A DNA stretch of 64,000 nt from Mercurialis annua (taxonomy: Eukaryota > Streptophyta > Magnoliopsida > Malpighiales > Euphorbiaceae). The stretch lies in NCBI RefSeq assembly GCF_937616625.2, contig NC_065571.1:11286501-11350500 (forward strand), written 5' to 3'. Positions within the stretch are counted from its first letter, which is position 1, and every line of letters starts with the position of its first letter. The notes under the pieces are model-generated. The model did no database searches and had not been told where the DNA came from. It saw nothing but the letters and a program-made list of their open reading frames with translations. Both the position numbers and the translations under genes were made by a program. Positions 23,281 to 35,162 of this stretch are shown here, in pieces.

Positions 23281-26200
23281 TTTTGCTAAGATTTAAATGA
23301 AATTTTTAAATGAGTCGTTTTATTTGAAAGAGTTTTCAAAGAGTTTTGTTTTTAATATGAGTATACCTTGACCAGAACTCTGTGACGGAAGTAAAGTGCT
23401 CGCGAGCAAGCTGTTATCTAGGCTATGAGGTGAATGAATACGTATAGTTGTGAGAATATAGAATTTGTGCCTCTAGCTAATGAATTTAGCCTGGATAGTA
23501 GATATGTGTTTGGATAGTAAAACATATCTGATGAATAACGTATGACTTGTATGTTGTGTTTGATATACTTAATGTTTGATTAAGTCTATGTGAGCGGAAT
23601 GCTCACAAGACTTAAGTTACGATATGTAATCAAGAAAATCTAGGGGACACTGATTTTCTTGAATTCGGCCAACATAGATGCTTATAGCTACGATAGTATT
23701 ATGCGTTTAACATATACAACGCGAGTATATGTTTAGATAATTGGCCAGTATACGATGAGTCAGAACACTCATAAGACTTGCAATAAAAGACGTAATCATA
23801 GAAGGTTTAAAGGAAGGAGACGTCCTTAGGGTCCAACATACGTGGACCGCGATTAGACGTGATAATTAGTAAGGATTATATTTTAAGGAATTTATCAGTA
23901 TTCCTTTATATAATCGCTATACTAGGAACGTGGAATTGCGCGAACGCGTGCTGTTGCACAGCAAGTATATGAGGCACAAGAAGGAAGATCGAGGTGACAA
24001 AGGCGAATGCAACCTAGTCCAAGGCCTGCAAAGGTCATAAATGCGATAAAGGTCAACGGGAACCTAACAAGGTAAAGTGGGAATATACAGGCATCAGAAG
24101 TACCGCAATAACCCAACGACATTAAGAATCAGTTAGTAATAAAAATAACTGATATAAGGAATTGTGTGCCAATGATCGGACGATGGATATAAAGATAGTA
24201 TCAACGTGAAGAAAGGAACACCTATAGAGATTTAATGTTAGTATACTTAAGTTAAGACTAAAAGAGTTTGACGGATCAAGTGGTATGCTAAATCCACTAG
24301 GAAAGTAAAGTAAGATGCTCGTACACATCAAGCGGATGAAGGACAAACAGTAATGTCGATGAAGATGTCGATGAAAGGTTCAACCTATGATTAGTTCCGA
24401 CATGCAATTAGAGCGATGAAAGACCAAATAACATGAACTAAGTTTGTGATCCGATTTGGGAAATTCTTTCAACTATTAGTTCCAGTTAAGGATAATCGGG
24501 AAAGATCAAGATACTTAGATCAAGAGACAAACAACAAGAACTGTAATCGGTGAATTGAGAGTTGAAACTTCCACCTTAAGATTTTGGTTATGAAGCGGAA
24601 TAGTAAGTTGTGAAAGGTACAAACGTAATGGATGTTTGTGAAGTGTTAGCCTTAAATTTCAAGTTAGATCAAATTAAGAGTGATGTAATCAGTATAGAAG
24701 ATTGATTATGATCCTTAAAGGATTAAGATGTATTAGGCACGATCAAATTTGTTTGATACATTCCCAGAAAGAGATCCTCAGGAAGAGGACTTCGGGAAAG
24801 AAAAGTTATCAGACGAGTTCGATGTCGAGAAGTACCGGAGCGAGTATTTCTGGTCCAATGTACGGAAATATCGCAATTTGAGGAAGGATGCAGAGATAGC
24901 CAATGGTCAGACACGAGTAGCTCTGATCAGATTAAGAAGCAAATGCGCTCCTTTTCACAAGGAATGCTATCAATAGGACTGTATTCCATTGACTTCCTGC
25001 GTACGGTCGAGAGATTGCCAAAGGTACATGACGTATATGATAAAGTAAAAAGACGTAAAAGTAGATTATGGATAATAAGAAATTAGTTAAAGTAAACAGA
25101 GTTAAGGAAAGTACGAATAACCTGCGTATGTCGCAAGAAACTTGATAAGCGTTATTGAGAAGCGAAAAAGAGAAAGTCACGTAGAAGGATGAAGAGAGGA
25201 TCAGATGGATTAAATTCTATATGGTCATAAGACATATAAAAATAGGAAAAGATAAAGATGACAGAGACATAGGATTGGATTCATTGACAGTTAAAACGTC
25301 AGTAAAGGTACAACAGTACAATATATAAGTAATTAAGGACGCACTACGTCGATAATTCAGGCAAAAGAACTGCGACCCATTATTTAATTGGTGATCGACG
25401 TTCAGAATGCCGAAACAAGAAATATCAGAAATACGAAATGCGATAGAGATGACATCAGCATATGATCGGCTTACAGACGGCCATGATGACAGTACGAATA
25501 CGATAAGACGATACGTATACGATTAAGAACGCACTACGTCGGGAAAATTCAGATAAAGAAGGCCACAACTCTCAATTAATGATCGATGTTGTGGATATTA
25601 AAAGCAAGTAGTGCATGACGTACGAGATGCGCTGAGGAGGAAAGCAAAGACTGCACTAGAAGATGATTAAGAAACACGATAAGAACGTGAATTAGGAACG
25701 CAATAAGAGTACCATAGGATCATAGCATTTAGACTATTGATCCTATTTGTTAACTAAGGACAAGAAGTCAAAGAAAGTAACGAAGAAGTATACCTACGAT
25801 ATGGACAGAAGTAGAAATTAACAAGTTGGAAATGAATACACAGTGTACATTGAACAAATCAGGAGTAGGACTTCAACGCGGCGACAATTGTTGTCCCACT
25901 ATTATGAAGATCGTGTAAGTAACAGTTACGCTCAAATCAAGAAGATTCGCAAAGAGATTGAATATCTCTTTCTTATGGGATATCAAGCAGTAATGTACAA
26001 GTGTCTGTGATATAAAGAAACATCACGTAAGACTAACCATCTTTAAAAGATGTTAGCAATAATCGTAAAGTAGAATAAAGGACGGGATAATAAAGACAGT
26101 TATCCAAGAATATAACAAATGAAAGATGAAACAGATTAATGAGAAGTAAAAAGGAAGTAAATCAACGAGAATACGACAAAGGAAGTAGTACGTAAGGTAC

Positions 26201-26750
26201 AAGAATATAAAAAGAAGAAGATCAAATAAATCCTTGCAGGGAAAGCAAAGACATTATACGGATGCATCATGAGAAATATCTCATATACGACAGTTGATAA
26301 ACGAAAATAGTAAAGGATGAAGTTGCATAAGATAAGTATATAAGATATACAAGGATAGCGGATGATGGGATTAAGTTCCCAACACCACGACGTATAGCAA
26401 TCAGACAACAGTAATAATAATGCGAAAGAGACTACGCAAGTAGCGAAGTACGGATCATTTGAGTGTTTACATCACTCAACAAGGAACAGATGAAAGTGTC
26501 ATGTATATAAGATCGAAGCGAAGAGATTAAAGATAAGGGATCACGAGGCATCAAAATACACCTGACATCACGATAGAAGAAGATGATAACATGAAGATCG
26601 TCAATGATGAATGACGCTAATGTACAAGAAGTACATAACTGAAATGATAATTTCACGCACCAATAGGCGTCGTGACATGAACACGGTGTACCTATCATGA
26701 AGGGACTTCAAGATGTCAAGAGTTTAAGATAAGTCAAGAAAAGTATATGA

Positions 26751-26785
26751 AAATTCGAGGACGAATTTTTATAAGGGGGGAAGAA
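26751..26785 (+). other. Pol-tail remnant and polypurine tract, element C
   Basis: AAATTCGAGGACGAATTTTT then AAGGGGGGAAGAA directly before the 3' LTR. The purine run is the plus-strand primer. Confidence 0.85.
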
Positions 26786-29319
26786 TGTAATACCCCAAAA
26801 TAATTAATTAGCTAATTGGACCACATGTACAGTTTGGATTCGCCGGAGTGGCGATATCAGAAAGATTTTTGATAAAGATTAAAATGCATAATGTTAGTAG
26901 GTCGGTTTCGGGAAGTTAACGACGAAGTTATTAATATCATATGACAGTTGTAAAGTTAGAATTGGAATTAAAAGGAAAAGTGTTAAGAAAAGCCCAAAAT
27001 AAAGTATAGGGACCAAAGTGGTAATTTAGCCACTTTGAGATAAAAATGGAAATTATTTCGCCAAGGTCTGCGAAATGTTTTATAATATATGTGGTAAAAG
27101 TTTCGGGTCAATCGGAGACCTTTTAAAATTTGGACGCGGATGCGTTTGGGCTAAATTGTAACTTTTGAAAAGTTTCAAGGGCTAAAGTGTAAATTAGCCA
27201 ATTAAGCTTAGAGAATAGCAATTTGAAGATTAAGGACGGAAAAATAAAATATTAAGTTAGTATTATTTATCGGATATAAATAATACGTAAGTAATCGAAT
27301 TAAAAGAATAATTTAACCGTTTGGTTAAATTAGAAAGTTTAAAAGAGAAATGGTTTAAGTTAAAGAAATGAAGGATCAAAGTTGTCAATTAGCCAAGATA
27401 TATATGATAGATTACCTTAAGAATGAGGAAAGGGAAAAGGATCAGGGGCGATGAAGAACAGAAGAAAGGAAAATGGCGATCGATACGTTCCGCCGCCGTT
27501 TCGCCATTTCTTGCCCAAATCGCGAGTTCTTTATATCGATTCGTTCATAATTCGATTCTCTTTCATCGTTAAGCTTCAAACCGAGGTAAGCTTGACGTTT
27601 TTATTGTGAGAATTGGAAATTAGGGTTATTTCGTTTTAACGAATTAAACGAATCGTAATCGCGTTTCTATAGTCGTTTTTTGTATGAATTGGATTGGAAT
27701 TTGTGTTATAATGAAGTGGGAGCATGTCGGGAGTGCCGGCGAGCGACGAAGCGCCCGGAAAATGGATTTTTCCGGGAGCTGCTGTGGGTGTGCGAACGCA
27801 CACCGTAGTGTGCGGACGCACACATGGTGTGCGAGCGCACACCAGTGTGCGAACGCACAGGGTGTGCGAACGCACACCTATGTGTGCGAACGCACACCTG
27901 CTGGTGTGCGGACGCACACCAGACCGTCAGTGCGAACGCACGGGACCCTTTTGTGCGCTCGCACTGCAGGCTATCGCACCTGTTTGAGTATCTTGACTCG
28001 TTTTTACCTAGCCTCCCGAATTCGAATATGTCGGATGTTGAAAATGGATTACAAACCTCGAAAACGGGAAATTTGGGTATCGAACATAACGTGTTCGACT
28101 AGAGTTTCGAAGTATAGAAGAACCTAAGTTTATAACTTAGGACTTTAGTATTCAGTTTACGTTTATGAATTAAACGTATGAGTAATTTGAATAGGAAACG
28201 GATGTATCGACAAGCTACCAGGACGACGAGCTGGAATAGCTACGAGAACGACGCATGGAGCTTACGCTTGCGGGATTATAATAATGCAGTTTTTGGATAG
28301 CGGTCACTGTGAGTGGCAATTTACTTTCGCGTATTATTATAAAAGTCATTTTCTTATATTATGAATATTATTATTATATACATCGTATCTATATGATTTG
28401 TTCATATAACATATTGTGCTTGATGAGTTTGATTATATGCACGTTCTTGTATTCATTGTTGAATATGAATAGCTAATATGAGATCTATAGGAGTCAATAC
28501 CTATTGAGTGTCAATAGGCTATGAGATTGTCAATAAGTCAGTCTAGCGTGTCTAGATTGTCTATAAGATTATGAAATGCGCATACTATAAGAGTGCAATA
28601 CGAGAGTGAACTCGGTTAAAATAACCTGAGCCCCACGAGAGTGAACTCGGTTAAGTAACCTGAGCCCCGTATCTAGTGGGTTGGACCCACCAGTGAGTTG
28701 GACTCACACTTTGGGATTAAGAGATTGGTTGCGACTGACGTGGTCGAGTGTGAACACTCCCGGGTTGGACCATTTGGATCAAGTTGATTCGATTATATAA
28801 GTTTAGCGAACCAAGGATTAGAGTTTTGATAGAGTCTGTTAATTAGGAACGTTTATTGTGTGCTTATATTATGTATGGAATTTGCATACGTATTAAGCGT
28901 GTGACGCTATATTTTGATAATACTATAAGTAACTTGCAAACTCACTCAGTATTTTCCCAAATACTGACCCCTCACTTTGATGTTTGCAGGTAGTAGAAGT
29001 CGGATCAGACAAACCATCTCCATTGTGCCAGAAGTCATTGGACTTGCACAAGTATGAGTTACATGAGCTGCAGTAGTCAGTAGTTGTCAATCTAAGATTG
29101 GTAAATTGATTTCAAAGAGTTAGTTTTGAATGTAAACTCTAATATGATATTTTAATATCTATATTATATTATTTAAAGAGTTTTCTGAAAACGTTTTATA
29201 TATAATATTATGTTTTCAATTGCGAAAAATTATTAATGGTTTTAGGCTTGCTACGGGTTTCGGAGCTACCACTCCCATTCCCTAGCGCCGGTCTCGGCTC
29301 AATAATTTGGGTCGTGACA
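26786..29319 (+). repeat. 3' LTR of element C
   Basis: 2534 bp; 73 bp longer than the 5' LTR because of a 74-bp array expansion and one 1-bp deletion elsewhere. Otherwise almost identical. Confidence 0.92.
27754..27964. repeat. Expanded palindrome array, 3' LTR of C
   Basis: Same cap hairpin, then seven full units GTGTGCGRRCGCACAC plus the same two decayed trailing units. The extra 74 bp are four whole units with their spacers, inserted after the second unit of the 5' LTR version. Confidence 0.92.
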
Positions 29320-30116
29320 CTAATGAATTTCTATTATTCATATGAAATAAATAATACATCTCAAGCTTTCTAATGGTTCAAAAACCAAGTTATTCGGAGT
29401 TGTGTACAAAGAGTTATGGTTGTCCGAAGTTGGTGCATGCGCTAAAATCAATCCGGCCGGACATGAAGGATCCCGCCATCCGGCTGAATGAGGAGTGTAA
29501 TACCCCAAAATATTTAATTATTTAATTGGAACACGTGTCCAGTTTTGAGTCGCAGAAGTGACGATATCAGAAAGTTTTCCGATAAATAAGTTTTAGCAGG
29601 TCGATTTTAAAAAAGATTATTGCGGAGAAAATTTATATTATATTTCAATTCTAAAGTTAGAATTGGAATTAAAAGGAAAAATGTCAAGAAAAGTTCAAAA
29701 TAGAGTATAGGGACCAAAGTGGTAATTTAGCCACTTTGCGTCGGAAATGGAAAATTTTGGATTTTTACAGGAAAGTGTTAATATCGAGCTTCGTATTATT
29801 TATTGGATATAAACAATACGTATAAGTCGTAATAAAAGAGTTTATCGATTTAGCTATGGACTAAATCGTATGAAAGAAAAGTTTAAAAGATAAATGATAA
29901 CAAACAAAAAGAACAAGGACCAAGTGGCATTTTAGCCAAAATATAAGAAGAAGAAGAATTGAATTAGAGAGCAGAAGAACCATCGAGAGAAATTGAGAGA
30001 ATTATCGCCGATCGATCGTTTCGCCGCCGTTTCTCCGTTTGACGTCCGATTCAAGCGATTCAAGCGGCGATTTCTTCAGAATCGAAAGCTTTATCATCTC
30101 CGGCCATTAAATTAAG

Positions 30117-31490
30117 GTAAGAGGTCTGTTTTTAGCATGAAAATGATGGGTTTGCTGGCTGTTTTAAAGGGAATGAGTTTTAGTATTGAAATTGATGTTT
30201 ATGGATCGTTAATAGCGTTTTGGTGAAAACGGAGTTGTGGGTATTGATAGTGGGTGTGTGAAGCACGTCGGAATGGTGGTAAAACCCCCGGAAATCACAT
30301 TTCCGGGGCTGTGCACGAACGTGTACTAGAAGTACACGAACGTGCACCTAGCAAGGTACATGAACGTGTACCTGAAGTACACGAACGTGCACTTTTCATG
30401 GTGCACGAATGTGTACTGGAAGTACACGAACGTGCACCAGTGAGGTGCACGAACGTGCACTTGGTTGCACGATCGTGTACCCACCGAAGGGCACGCCCGT
30501 GCATCCCGACTCGCCCCTACGTGTATACAAACTGTATTTGACTTAGATATTTGACGTTTTGAGTAATTTGACTCTAAAGAACGGGTTTCGGACTTTGAGA
30601 ATCGTTAATCTCGAGATTAGCTCGACGTTCTAGATAATTAATAATAATGGAAAACATCAAGGACGTTAAATGATTCTCAATTATGAGAAATGGTATTCGC
30701 TAAGTCGTCTATACGACTAAAGATATCGAATACGTAAATAAGTACAGAATGAAACTAAACCTTAAAACTTAGAAGTATTATACGTATAAACACTTGATTT
30801 ACGTCTGACTATTAAACGTTAATTAATATGTATCAGACGTGCGACCGAGCAGTGAGGGCACTAGAGGTGTACTAGTACGAGCATATTACCACATCGATCT
30901 TGTTGTAGAGTGGATAGTGGTCACTGTGAGTTGTATTTTACTTTCACGTATTATATATTAAAGTTATTTTATATAGATATATATATATATTGTTTACGCG
31001 CATCGCATTATATATAATTGATTGAATTGTTATATGTTTTATTAATTTCTTTATACGAGAACTAGTATGCGATCCGAAGAAACTAGCTACCTATTGGGTG
31101 TCAATAGGCTGTGTGATCACCAGTACTGAGTCAGTCTAGTGTGTTTGCATTTGAGAAATGATTGAATATATATGATACGATATGAATTCGATACGAGAGT
31201 GAACTCGGCTACGGTGTAGCCTGGAAGTCCCCGTATCTAGTGGGCTGGGCCCACCAGTGAGTTGGACTCACAGCTTGAGATTTACAATTGGGTTGAATGA
31301 TATATGATTATTCGAGATATGTGTCGTATGCTAGGATATTAGTTTCGTACGGATCAAATACAGGTTTATATGTTTTATATTATTGTTTTCTTGAGATGCG
31401 ATGCTATCTTTCTATATTAATACTGTTAGTTAATGTCAACTCACTCAGTATTTTCCCAAATACTGACCCCTCACCTTTGATGTCTTTCAG
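30117..31490 (+). other. Predicted leader intron in LTR H
   Basis: Donor TTAAG|GTAAGA and acceptor GTCTTTCAG|GTGC, with hairpin CAGTATTT-TCCC-AAATACTG (31446-31465) before the acceptor as in C. Spans the array. Confidence 0.45.
30286..30502. repeat. Cap hairpin and nine-unit palindrome array, LTR H
   Basis: The 23-nt cap hairpin (30286-30308, arms CCCCGGAAAT) has the same size and position as in C but a different loop and compensating arm bases. It is followed by about nine units of GTRCACGAACGTGYAC, the last two degenerate (GCACGATCGTG, GCACGCCCGTGC). Confidence 0.9.
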
Positions 31491-32394
31491 GTGCTTAGTT
31501 TGTGGACCTAGCTAGAAGCCAATTTTAAAGTCCAGAAGTCAGCTGTGTATGTATAGTTTCTGACTTCTGTGAGTGCTGCAGTAGTGGTCCTGTGTCGACA
31601 GAATAGTAGCCTAGACAGCAGTTCATTTTAATTGTATATATTAACTGCTGTCATTGTTTTATATGCTTTTGATAGGCTACGTGTTATATGTATATGATCC
31701 ACGGCCCCAGATGCCGGTGAGATGTTTTGAGACACTAACTGATGTATATAGTGCCGCGAGGCCAGTTCGTATAGGGTACGGTAACTAGAGCCCGCGAGGT
31801 TAACAGAACAGTTAGTGTAAATATTTATATATGTTATATATTTGCTTCTGTTGTGTTATGCTATTTGTTTATATTATTTGCGAAAAATTTATAGTGATTT
31901 GAGGCTTGCTACGGGTTTCGGAGCTACCACTCCCGTTCCCTAGCGCCGGTTGCGGCTCAATATTTTGGGTCGTGACAAGGAGGCCGGCTGGAAACACTTC
32001 GGAGACAACCTCCTTCCGGGCATGAAGGATTCCTGCCGGCCGGCAGGAATGCCTTGGGTGGCAGGAAGGTGCAGCGAGACAAAATCCAAATTTCCTAATT
32101 TCTCAAGGATTTGACTTCAAAACGAATTTCCGACTTACATATGGACTCCGATATCTTCCCATAAAGACTACTTCAAGACTATGTAATGAATCTAGTTTTT
32201 CATTGTTTTTCTAGTTTACAAACAATTTAAGTTTTAGTTAATTTCTTCTAATTCTTAAAAATTATTTTTGAAAACTTAAACCTTCGAAGCTTTGATTCGA
32301 AGACGTGTATTCAGAATATTTCCAGGTTTTATTTCAAATACTTTTATTTCAATCTCTTGTTTTAAGTAATGTTTATTATTATTAATTGCATAGT

Positions 32395-34214
32395 TGATAG
32401 GAGTAGAAATACTCCTATATTTAGGTGTGCTTTTGATACGGTACTTGCATGTTTGTATTTGTTTTTTAGGATTATTCGAGTAATTATTATTATTTTGAGT
32501 ATTTCAGAAAAATGTGCAAGTATGGCGTAATTTGGAGCATTTTGATGCTATTCGGAGATTGTCGGATGTCGGGATGGATCATAGGAGAATCGGAAAGCGG
32601 AAAAAGGTGATTTTAGCCAAAATGACAAATACACGAACGTGCAACAATCTGTGCCACGAACGTGTATTATTGCCGAAGGTGGTGTATTGAGAAATGAAGA
32701 AATTTGGCTAAGGGAGAGAGTACACGAACGTGCACTTCCCTTCAATTTCAAAGTGCACGGTCGTGTAATTTCGCCGAAGGGTGGAGTTTTGAAGCTGGAA
32801 AGAAACGAAGAAATTTGGTTAAGGAAAGTAGTACAAGGTCGTGTACTTTCGCCGAAGGGTGATTTTTGGAAGCTGAATTGGAATGAAGAAATGGCCAAGT
32901 ATGAAGATATACGAACGTGCATTCGCCTTCAGTTGACAAGTGCACGGTCGTGCAATATCACCGAAGGGCATGTTTTTGAGAAATCAAAGAAGAGCCAGAA
33001 ATTGGCTAAGTCTCATAGTGCACGAACGTGCATTTCCTTGTAGTGTTAAAATGCACGGTCGTGCGCTTTTGTCGAAGGGCATGATTTTGTGAAAACTGAA
33101 GACATGAAAATTTGGCTAAGTCACAAAGCACATGTTCGTGTAAGAGGATGCACGGTCGTGCATAAGTCTGAAGCCACGACTTAAAAAGACAAAAATGTCT
33201 GTTTTTAATTCCGAACTCCAAGAAACTCAAAGGGCACTTCTGGGTTTTCATCTATCTCGACCTAATATCAGATTGTGAAGTTAGGAGCCGTATAAATAGT
33301 GAGTTTAACATCGAACAAAGGTTCGCGTAGTTTTGTAATCACATAAACCCTGGTTCTTAGCTTTTTCTATTCGTTTCGCAATTGGATTCGTAGTTCATTA
33401 TTATTTTCTACTGCAATTATTATTAGATTACTTCGAACAAGGTACGATTGATTTTAATTTCATATTCAGTATTCAATTTAATCTTAGAATGAGTTCTTTA
33501 ATTATTGTTTTTAGTTTATTCATTATTATGTCTAGCTAAACCCTTCGTTGGGGATTATTAATCTAAATTATGTCTGTGTAATTGAATTGGAATTTATGAG
33601 TTTTTGTTCTAGATGGGTTTTAATTATTGTGCTTAATGCTTAGCCTGAACTGATCACTTAGTCTATGTCATATGTTTTAATTTTAGCTCGAGAGAGTAAA
33701 ATTGGAATAGAACAATATAATTAAGAACGCAGGAATTGATTGTGCGAGAGTGAATCAACGAGTGCGTGTTCTTTGAATTCGCTTAACAACCAGTTTTTTT
33801 GATTTATACATAGGTTAATCATTGTGCGAGAGTGAATAATTAACCTAGTATTAGTTAGTTGATTTTTCCTGTAATTGCTCGAGAGAGAATTGTAGGTGCT
33901 TTAAATTAGTTCGAACCTCATCATAACAATACAATCCATAACCCGAATCAAGTAAACAGCATAACGACGATTAATAATCCCTGTTTTTCCCATTATTGTT
34001 AAAACATCATTTGAATTACAACTTTAGTTTACTTTAATCAACAATAGTTAATATCTGTCTTTTAATTTACAAAACCAACAAAAATTGTCTTTTCAACTAT
34101 CCAAATCGAGTCTCTTCACTAGTTGTCTTTAGAGCTTTCCTTGTGGGTACGATATCCGGACTTCACAGTCTGTATTACTTGTCGATTACGTACGCTTGTG
34201 TATTTTTACCAACA
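32395..34214. mobile_element. Solo LTR F
   Basis: Begins TGATAGGAGTAGAAATACTC, ends TTTTTACCAACA, flanked by the duplication ATAGT (32390-32394 and 34215-34219). 1820 bp. The terminus, with TTGTGGGTACGATATCCGGA, resembles U5 of some plant gypsy/copia families. Not related by sequence to C, E or H, yet it holds the same class of palindrome. Confidence 0.85.
32630..33163. repeat. Composite palindrome array in solo LTR F
   Basis: About five tandem units of roughly 110 bp. In general each holds a palindrome with AA centre (GTGCACGAACGTGCAC type), then one with GT centre (TGCACGGTCGTGCA type), then CGCCGAAGGG, then a segment ending GAAATTTGGCTAAG. The individual palindromes are imperfect and vary. 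Confidence 0.8.
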
Positions 34215-34939
34215 ATAGTTAATTCAATTATGTCTAGCTAAATTTCTTGACTTGGAATATTGTGTTAGTATGAATGTTAGATTTAAATTCTGAAAACTAA
34301 ACTTCTATATCTTTCTTTGTTAGTGCAACCTTTTGTTATTGAGATTAATGCTTGTGATTAATTGGCCAATAATTACATGAACTTAGAATAAATTGTGAGG
34401 AGGGGACTTAAACAATTTAATCGAAAAAAATAACTAAGGCATAATTACAAAGCATGGTCAGACCACCATGTTTGCGTTATGTGGTCTATGTGGATAACTT
34501 GATCTTAATTCTTTGATTATAATTGTGGATTATTTTCTATTCTCCTGTAAGTCGTGACAGTAAGGACGATTCGGGGTATTCGGATTATAATCAATTGGCT
34601 AGTTCTAGCCCGAAAAGCGGGATTAGTGACTTTTGATCTGTCCTCCATTGCATATAACAATTAAAATTGATTGATATAGGTTAGACTTATAAGGTATCGA
34701 TAATTTATACGAAAGCAATATTCTGAGTTATTTATCGTTATTGCTTATTCCTTAAATTACTATTTTCTGTTTTTATTAGTTTTAATTAAAATCACAAAAA
34801 CCTCATCTTTGTTAGTTCATATAATTTATAATTAACTATTTTGGTACTAAATTCAATTTCTCGTGAGTTCGACTTTTACTTATCATTATATTACTTGATT
34901 ATTCAACATTTTACACTTGCGATTTTGAGCATCAAGGTG

Positions 34940-35040
34940 ATCTTCGACGGAAACTTGCTTTGAGGAGGTGGAAGACGGAAATTCGAAAGACGGATCCTGG
35001 TGAAAAGTAAATCAAAAGGTCTGGAATGACCCAAAAAGCA
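34940..35040. other. Second part of the possible organellar insert
   Basis: Balanced-composition sequence between solo LTR G and the resumed arm of fold-back J. It would join 19592 if G were removed. The source is not recognised. Confidence 0.35.
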
Positions 35041-35162
35041 TTTATAACAGAAGGGTGTTTTAATATGATATTATAAACCTGAGGGATGTATTAATATAAT
35101 TTTTAAACGTCAAGATCTAATTAGTGTAGTATGTCAAATCTTATGGAATTGACAATAATTAC

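Larger units (their letters stand above)
22482..26750 (+). other. Non-coding interior of element C
   Basis: About 4.3 kb without a gag or pol frame; no frame exceeds about 100 codons and none resembles a known protein. Purine-rich on the plus strand from about 23900 onward. Holds the 40-bp tandem array and the block conserved with element D. Confidence 0.75.
20005..29319 (+). mobile_element. Non-coding LTR retrotransposon C (LARD-like)
   Basis: Complete element: LTRs of 2461 and 2534 bp, tRNA-iMet primer site, 4.3-kb non-coding interior, polypurine tract and the perfect duplication CTAAT (20000-20004 and 29320-29324). LTR termini TGTAATACCCC and GGGTCGTGACA and the pol-tail word AAATTCGAGGACGAATTTTT link it to D and to Tekay/Del-type gypsy elements. 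Apart from a 74-bp array difference I count about six substitutions and one single-base indel between its LTRs. No protein is encoded, so mobilisation must have been in trans. Confidence 0.9.
29496..31977 (+). mobile_element. Solo LTR H (Tekay-like family)
   Basis: TGTAATACCCCAAAATATTT to GGGTCGTGACA, flanked by the duplication AGGAG (29491-29495 and 31978-31982). It aligns with the LTRs of C at both ends and at GGCTTGCTACGGGTTTCGGA but is clearly diverged, so it is a separate family. It has its own palindrome array and predicted intron. Inserted in solo LTR G. Confidence 0.88.
19593..34934. mobile_element. Solo LTR G, interrupted by C, H and F
   Basis: Begins TGATACGCATATTTTG, ends GATTTTGAGCATCA, flanked by the duplication AGGTG (19588-19592 and 34935-34939). 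With its three insertions removed it is about 1.7 kb: 19593-20004, 29325-29495, 31983-32394 and 34220-34934. It carries no internal region, so it is a solo LTR, and it is the oldest of this nested set. Its family is not identified. Confidence 0.8.
17851..35162. mobile_element. Fold-back element J, heavily interrupted
   Basis: Arms at 17851-18222 are inverted copies of 18805-19024 plus 35045-35162. The second arm is split by about 16 kb of later insertions. Shared words include TTAGTCAACTGTTAGT with its complement, and TTTGACATATTAC with GTAGTATGTCAAA. The uninterrupted element would be about 1.3 kb including a Stowaway insertion. No target duplication was found. Everything from 19025 to about 35040 is younger than this element. 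Confidence 0.6.

Noticed and set aside
23003..26698. Several 65-95-codon frames in the interior of element C
   Set aside because: Mostly minus strand, no known domain, no conservation with D; treated as non-coding.
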